Made by a program: the position numbers and the translations under genes. The notes beneath the pieces were generated by a model that had not been told where the DNA came from, made no database searches, and saw only the letters and a list, made by a program, of their open reading frames with translations. A stretch of 9,124 nt of DNA from Candidatus Dojkabacteria bacterium (lineage in GTDB: Bacteria > Patescibacteriota > Dojkabacteria > B142 > OLB20): assembly GCA_020429485.1 (NCBI GenBank), contig JAGQLK010000035.1:1-9124 (forward strand). Reading direction: 5' to 3'. Shown one piece after another: positions 5,440 to 9,124 of the stretch. Each line of letters starts with the position of its first letter. Within the stretch, counting starts at the first letter, position 1.

Positions 5440-6471
5440 ATGGCTTTAAAGCCTGATTATACAATCACAAATAACATTCTTAAGTTTGTTTCTTCCGCAG
5501 ATACTTCTAAGGCTCTTATAGAAAATTCGCCTATTATCCCATATTGGGAGCGGACTTTTCAGAATCAGGCGATGATAAGATCTGTACATCATTCTACGGC
5601 TATAGAGGGGAATGAGCTCAATATTGATGAAGCCGAGAAGATAATTGAGGGTGAAAGAGTAGAGACATATAGACTAAGAGACATTAAAGAAATTGTTAAT
5701 TATAGAGAGGCAATCGGTTTTATTTCGGGCGATCAAAATTCGCACATTACTACAGGACTACTAAATGGCGTTCATAAAGTATTGGGTGAAGGGATACTTA
5801 CAGACAGCCATTTAGGAATTTTTCGAAAGAAAAAGGCAGTGATTGTGAATAATAGATCTGGAGAAGTAGTTTTTGATGCTCCTGAGCCATCTGAGCTCGA
5901 AAGTGAAATTAATGATTTAATAGAATGGGATATGGGCGAGGCTAAAGATGTTCATCCTCTTATCAAAGCTGCAATAATTCATTTTGAACTAGTTAGAATA
6001 CATCCTTACGTTGATATCAATGGGCGTACAGCTAGGATTATCGCTACATGGTCTTTATATAGAGATGGATATGACATCAAAAAGTTTTTTAGTTTAGAAG
6101 AGCATTATGATCAAGATTTGCAAAGATACTATGATTCTTTAGATAGTGCTCATGATGGTGACTATACTAATTGGATAGAATACTTTACGCAAGGTGTTGC
6201 AGAAGAACTTTCAAGGATAACAGAAAAAGTAATGGCTTTAAGTAGAGATAGGATTCTTAGATCCAAAATAGGTCAAGTAGCCCTTAGTGATAGGCAATTA
6301 AAGATTATTAATTTTTTAGCCGAAAATGAAGAACTAAAGAATCCAGACTTTGATATAGTATTACCAAAGGTGAGTGAAGATACTATTCTTAGGGACCTAA
6401 ATGACTTGAAAGATAAAGGTATAATTAAGAAAATCGGTAGAACCAAAGGTGCGAAATATATATTAGTATAA
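5440..6471 (+). CDS. Fic domain protein with N-terminal inhibitory motif and C-terminal winged helix
   Basis: Fic enzymes usually transfer AMP from ATP to a hydroxyl on a target protein, and some reverse it. The 343-residue protein has the class II inhibitory helix motif S52-T-A-I-E56-G57-N58, whose glutamate blocks productive ATP binding. A target-docking flap follows (about 134-150, ending VFDAPEP). The catalytic loop H188-P-Y-V-D192-I-N194-G-R196-T-A-R199 carries the catalytic histidine and the metal-binding aspartate. In this loop Ile193 takes the place of the usual Gly in D-G-N. The last 62 residues (282-343) form a winged helix matching that of the protein encoded at 4734. Domain order is typical of Fic-wHTH proteins in bacteria and archaea. 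No antitoxin partner is adjacent, as expected when the inhibitory motif is in cis. Target unknown; no SD. Confidence 0.92.
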   Translation: MALKPDYTITNNILKFVSSADTSKALIENSPIIPYWERTFQNQAMIRSVHHSTAIEGNELNIDEAEKIIEGERVETYRLRDIKEIVNYREAIGFISGDQNSHITTGLLNGVHKVLGEGILTDSHLGIFRKKKAVIVNNRSGEVVFDAPEPSELESEINDLIEWDMGEAKDVHPLIKAAIIHFELVRIHPYVDINGRTARIIATWSLYRDGYDIKKFFSLEEHYDQDLQRYYDSLDSAHDGDYTNWIEYFTQGVAEELSRITEKVMALSRDRILRSKIGQVALSDRQLKIINFLAENEELKNPDFDIVLPKVSEDTILRDLNDLKDKGIIKKIGRTKGAKYILV

Positions 6472-6475
6472 ACAT

Positions 6476-8233
6476 ATGCAATTTAACGATTTGTGTGAAT
6501 ATTTAGTAAAGCTTGAAGACTTGTCTTCGAGGAATGAAATGACTGAAATTTTGGTAGAACTTTTCAGTAAGCTTGAAGGTAAAGAAATAGATCAAGCAAT
6601 ATATTTTATGCAAGGTAGAATAGCTCCTCTTTATGAGCCTATCGAATTTAATCTTTCAATAAAGTTAGTCTTAAAGGCACTTGAGGCACATTCATCAAAT
6701 AATGATATTCAGGCACTTTTCAAAAAACTGGGTGATGTAGGTCTAGTTGCAGAAGAAGTAAATAAAGACAGTGGCTTGAGTAAGTATTCAATTACTTCAA
6801 TTTTTGAACACTTAAATGAAATCGCAGAAATAGAGGGAACAAATTCTCAGAGTGCAAAGCAGACTTTATTACAGGAGCTAGCGCAAAATACTTCAGGTTT
6901 AGAATTGAAATATATAACTAGAATTATAGTAGGGAAATTAAGATTAGGTCTAAGCGATAAAACTTTTCTGGACGCTTTGTCATGGTATTTATCAGGAGAT
7001 AAATCCTTACGCGCAGAAATAGAAAGGGCATATGGTGTAAATGCCGACTTGGGTTATGTTGCAAGATTAGTTATAGAAGGTGGGGTTGAAGCAATTAAAG
7101 ATATTCACCTTACTCCTGGGATACCGGTAGCATCGAAGTTAGTACAAAGAGAGGCAACTCCTCAAACATTATTTGAGAGACTAGGTGATTGCTATATCCA
7201 ACCCAAATATGACGGGCTTAGGTTGCAGGTGCACTACGATAAAAATGGTTTGGGGGAAGAGAAAGTCAGTATGAGTTTGTTAGGTGCGGAAAAGAAGACA
7301 GTAAAGATGTTTAGTAGAAATATGGAGAATTTAACATATATGATGCCAGATGTAATTGAGCAGGTAGAATTACTCGGGGTAGAATCTATTATTTTTGATT
7401 CTGAGGCAATCGGTTTTGATCCAAGCAGCGGAGAATTAGTAAGCTTTCAAGAAACAATTAGTAGAAAAAGAAAAACCGGGATTATAGAAGCTGCTAAAGC
7501 TACTCCGCTTAAAGTATTTGCTTTTGATATTCTACATATTAATGGAAGAGACCTGATGCAGACTGGGCTTGAAGAGAGATTGCAGATATTAAAAGAAGTT
7601 GTCGATTCAGGTAAAAGTGAAAACATTGAATTTGCTGAAAGTGTACTAGTAAAAAGTGCTGAAGAACTGGATGCTAAGTTTAAAGAATATACAGATGCCG
7701 GATTGGAAGGCTTGATAGCAAAAGATCTAGGTACTCTATACGAGCCGGGTACAAGAAATTATGATTGGATAAAGCTTAAAGTAAAAGCTCAGAAGGAATT
7801 AGCAGATACAGTAGATGCAGTGGTGCTAGGATATTACAGTGGAAGGGGAGTAAGAGCCAAGTTTGGAATCGGGGCACTTTTAATCGGTTGTTATGATAAT
7901 AAGAATGATAAGTATTTAAGTTTGGCAAAATTAGGCACTGGTATCAAAGATTCTGATTGGCCTATTTTCAAAAAAGCACTAGATGAAATTAGTGTTGATG
8001 CTTTAGCTGAGAATGTTGAGATTGATAAACAAGTTATGCCAGACGTGTTGGTAAGGCCAGAAATAGTAGTAGTTGTTGAAGCTGACGAAGTAACTGTTAG
8101 TAAGGTGCATGGATATGTAGGCAAAGATGGCCTCTCATTAAGATTTCCTAGATTAAAGCAATTTGCCAGAGAGGATAAAGATCCAGAGCAGATCACTACA
8201 GTTGAAGAATTAGAGCAACTAGCTAAATTGTAA
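6476..8233 (+). CDS. ATP-dependent DNA ligase (archaeal/LigB-like type)
   Basis: The enzyme seals nicks in duplex DNA through a covalent lysine-AMP intermediate. At 585 residues it has the length and order of archaeal-type ligases. An all-helical N-terminal DNA-binding domain (about 1-210) comes first. The adenylation domain follows, with motif I K244-Y-D-G-L-R249 (K244 is the nucleophile), motif III FDSE (307-310), motif IIIa FAFD (348-351), motif IV EGLIAK (411-416) and motif V WIKLK (431-435). An OB-fold domain makes up the rest. Most bacteria rely on NAD+-dependent LigA for replication, so this is either an accessory repair ligase or, in a reduced genome, possibly the main one; other genome content would decide. 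The start follows the Fic stop by four bases with no SD. Co-transcription with polA suits joint gap filling and sealing. Confidence 0.95.
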   Translation: MQFNDLCEYLVKLEDLSSRNEMTEILVELFSKLEGKEIDQAIYFMQGRIAPLYEPIEFNLSIKLVLKALEAHSSNNDIQALFKKLGDVGLVAEEVNKDSGLSKYSITSIFEHLNEIAEIEGTNSQSAKQTLLQELAQNTSGLELKYITRIIVGKLRLGLSDKTFLDALSWYLSGDKSLRAEIERAYGVNADLGYVARLVIEGGVEAIKDIHLTPGIPVASKLVQREATPQTLFERLGDCYIQPKYDGLRLQVHYDKNGLGEEKVSMSLLGAEKKTVKMFSRNMENLTYMMPDVIEQVELLGVESIIFDSEAIGFDPSSGELVSFQETISRKRKTGIIEAAKATPLKVFAFDILHINGRDLMQTGLEERLQILKEVVDSGKSENIEFAESVLVKSAEELDAKFKEYTDAGLEGLIAKDLGTLYEPGTRNYDWIKLKVKAQKELADTVDAVVLGYYSGRGVRAKFGIGALLIGCYDNKNDKYLSLAKLGTGIKDSDWPIFKKALDEISVDALAENVEIDKQVMPDVLVRPEIVVVVEADEVTVSKVHGYVGKDGLSLRFPRLKQFAREDKDPEQITTVEELEQLAKL

Positions 8234-8244
8234 AAAATACTAGT

Positions 8245-8523
8245 ATGGGTTTTCAGATAAAATTTAATTGGGTTTTGCAAATTAACGCTCCGAGTATTTT
8301 AGAAGTAAGAGAAACTTATGAATTTTCTAAAGAAGGAAATAGGGCATTTCCACTTAATGCTCCAATAGACCTAATTGATATGGATAGAAATTGTTTAGCT
8401 AAAATAAAGATACTCGAATTTACTAATGAAGAAGGGAGGACTAGTGGAAGTTTTATTGTAGTGAAGGTCTATCAGGGTGAAGAGAAAAAAATACTAACCA
8501 ACTATTGGCTAGAAAATCAATAA
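8245..8523 (+). CDS. Small conserved-looking protein of unknown function
   Basis: The 92-residue soluble protein has no signal or membrane segment and reads as mainly beta strand. Its most distinctive part is YEFSKEGNRAFPLNAPIDL (25-43), followed by alternating hydrophobic residues (AKIKILEF, SFIVVKVY). The EF-KEG-R--P---PI pattern reminds me of the DUF2584 family of short Firmicutes proteins, but I cannot confirm the match. There are no obvious catalytic residues. The start lies 11 bases after the ligase stop, in an AATACTAGT context without SD. It is in the polA-ligase gene run and probably co-transcribed with the ligase and the MazG-like gene. Confidence 0.6.
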   Translation: MGFQIKFNWVLQINAPSILEVRETYEFSKEGNRAFPLNAPIDLIDMDRNCLAKIKILEFTNEEGRTSGSFIVVKVYQGEEKKILTNYWLENQ

Positions 8524-8538
8524 TTTAATAATAACTCC

Positions 8539-8895
8539 ATGCAGGACCAAAATATTACTAAAATTAAAGACGCTCAAAACCTATTAAAGGATTTTTCGAA
8601 AAGAAATAAATGGGAAGATATTCCAAATATTGATAAATTTGATCACTTACATGAGGAATTATTAGAAATGTCTCAGCATCTTAGATATAAGAGTAGGGAA
8701 GAGAGAATTGATTTTGTTAAAGAGAATAGGGATATCTTTATTGATGGAATAGGCGACTTATTCTTTGGAACATGCCGTTTGGCAAATCAATTGGGAGTAG
8801 ATATTGAAGAAGCATTTAATATGGTTCGCAAAGAAATATTCGCAAAATATAATCATACTGATTCAGAAAACAATCATACCAAAGAAAAAATCTAA
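8539..8895 (+). CDS. MazG-like all-alpha NTP pyrophosphatase family protein
   Basis: This 118-residue, helical, soluble protein has the shape of the MazG-like fold, which hydrolyses nucleoside triphosphates to monophosphates and cleans damaged or excess nucleotides. The metal-binding signature EExxE is seen as E39-E40-L-L-E43. The second half, normally ExxD, appears as D69-G-I-G-D73 in IDGIGDLFFGTCRLANQL, so the first acid is Asp instead of Glu. The following GVDIEEAFNMVRKEI (86-100) is typical of the family's last helix. The C-terminal 15 residues are polar and probably disordered. The start is 15 bases after the preceding stop with no SD. It is the last gene of the run; nucleotide housekeeping fits well beside a polymerase and a ligase. 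Activity and substrate are inferred. Confidence 0.72.
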   Translation: MQDQNITKIKDAQNLLKDFSKRNKWEDIPNIDKFDHLHEELLEMSQHLRYKSREERIDFVKENRDIFIDGIGDLFFGTCRLANQLGVDIEEAFNMVRKEIFAKYNHTDSENNHTKEKI

Positions 8896-8897
8896 TT

Positions 8898-8919
8898 TGT
8901 CAAAAAATACTTTTTGACA
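8898..8919. repeat. 9-bp perfect inverted repeat overlapping a -35 box
   Basis: TGTCAAAAA (8898-8906) and TTTTTGACA (8911-8919) are exact complements separated by ATAC. The right arm contains the TTGACA -35 box of the next promoter, so a protein bound to this dyad would block it. As RNA it could act as a weak end-of-operon hairpin just after the MazG-like stop codon, but it is AT-rich and lacks a following T run, so I favour the operator reading. Confidence 0.6.
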
Positions 8920-8942
8920 TACTTATCCATGGTTCCTATACT
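8914..8942 (+). promoter_or_regulatory. Near-consensus sigma70 promoter
   Basis: TTGACA (8914-8919) is a perfect -35 box, followed after exactly 17 bases by TATACT (8937-8942), five of six matches to the -10 consensus. Transcription should start near 8949, leaving about 27 bases before the ATG at 8976, with no SD in that stretch. It is the strongest promoter in the window and separates the last gene from the polA run. A second -10-like TATATT (8964-8969) six bases before the ATG could give an additional leaderless start. Confidence 0.82.
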
Positions 8943-8975
8943 ATTAGTAAGATATTTATTATTTATATTTATATT

Positions 8976-9124
8976 ATGGACGAGTCAAAGAAATCAGCTG
9001 CTTCTTCAGCAGATGCAAGTAATGATAAAGTGATGGCTGCTGTATCAGCATTTCCAATCATTGGACTAATCGTTTACTTTGCTATGAAGGACGCATCTGA
9101 CTATGTTCGAAATTACGCAAGACA
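8976..9124 (+). CDS. Partial DUF4870/Tic20-like small membrane protein (5' end only)
   Basis: Forty-nine codons are present before the gene runs off the window. The product starts MDESKKSAASSADAS, a polar low-complexity tail, then NDKVMAAVSAFPIIGLIVYF, then MKDASDYVRNYAR. The order of an alanine-rich start to a first membrane helix with a central proline, followed by a K-D/K-S--VR-(H/Y)A-R/Q amphipathic stretch, is what is seen in DUF4870/Tic20-like proteins of about 100-130 residues, common in bacteria including CPR genomes; function unknown. The start follows the strong promoter at 8914-8942; no SD is present. Family assignment rests on this short N-terminal part. Confidence 0.6.
   Translation, partial: MDESKKSAASSADASNDKVMAAVSAFPIIGLIVYFAMKDASDYVRNYAR

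Noticed and set aside
5440..6471. Fic/Doc toxin with a separate antitoxin
   Set aside because: The inhibitory S-x-x-x-E-G motif is within the Fic protein itself (52-57), and neither upstream neighbour carries that motif, so a two-gene toxin-antitoxin pair is not supported.
7891..8280. Minus-strand open frame opposite the end of the ligase gene
   Set aside because: It is a shadow of well-conserved ligase coding sequence, with Ser/Thr-rich translation and no recognisable domain or start signal. The same holds for minus-strand frames opposite polA at 2039-2224 and 4505-4714.
290..8895. Alternative genetic code (UGA as Gly, as in Gracilibacteria/SR1)
   Set aside because: All genes are full length with code 11 and their conserved motifs are intact without reading TGA. 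Stops are all TAA, but that is expected in AT-rich DNA and no extended frame past a TGA is needed.
1..9124. CRISPR array, insertion sequence or attachment site
   Set aside because: I saw no regularly spaced direct repeats, no transposase or integrase motifs, and no tRNA-adjacent direct repeats.

Overview
The window looks like part of a low-GC bacterial genome, most likely a Candidate Phyla Radiation (Patescibacteria) lineage. The reasons are short tightly packed genes, an archaeal-type ATP-dependent DNA ligase beside a bacterial DNA polymerase I, a Tic20/DUF4870-like small membrane protein, and start codons almost without Shine-Dalgarno (SD) sequences. This placement is an inference from gene content; no marker gene such as rRNA is present. 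The standard bacterial code fits: every complete long gene is open in code 11 and ends in TAA.

Layout. (1) Positions 1-292 form an elaborate 5' leader in front of a major facilitator transporter. It has a TATAAT element, a 36-codon candidate leader ORF, an 11-pair hairpin, and a perfect intrinsic terminator whose 5' arm can instead pair with the last codons of the leader ORF. A second large stem-loop follows, and the SD sits in the loop of a small hairpin. This reads as a transcription attenuator, possibly ribosome-mediated, controlling an efflux pump. (2) The MFS gene (290-1462) ends at a clear intrinsic terminator (1481-1516). It is the only gene here with a strong SD and it looks more GC-rich than the rest, so it may be acquired. 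(3) A 450-bp non-coding stretch (1517-1965) carries a perfect DnaA-box 9-mer, several small dyads and the polA promoter. (4) From 1977 to 8895 there is a co-directional, nearly gapless run of seven genes: polA, a membrane-anchored winged-helix protein, a small membrane protein, a Fic protein ending in the same winged-helix domain, an ATP-dependent DNA ligase, a 92-aa unknown, and a MazG-like protein. (5) A new near-consensus sigma70 promoter (8914-8942), overlapped by a 9-bp inverted repeat, leads into a partial membrane protein gene that runs off the right edge.

How they fit together. Pol I and the ligase would together process and seal nicks and Okazaki fragments, and a MazG-like enzyme would clean the nucleotide pool. 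Between polA and the ligase lie three genes that look like a signalling module: two proteins share a collinear, gap-free C-terminal winged helix (about 22 of 62 residues identical by eye), one tied to the membrane and one fused to a Fic (AMP-transferase-type) domain. Whether that module acts on replication or repair is speculation from gene order. The two most original observations are the attenuator ahead of the transporter and the paired winged-helix/Fic module inside a polA-ligase operon.
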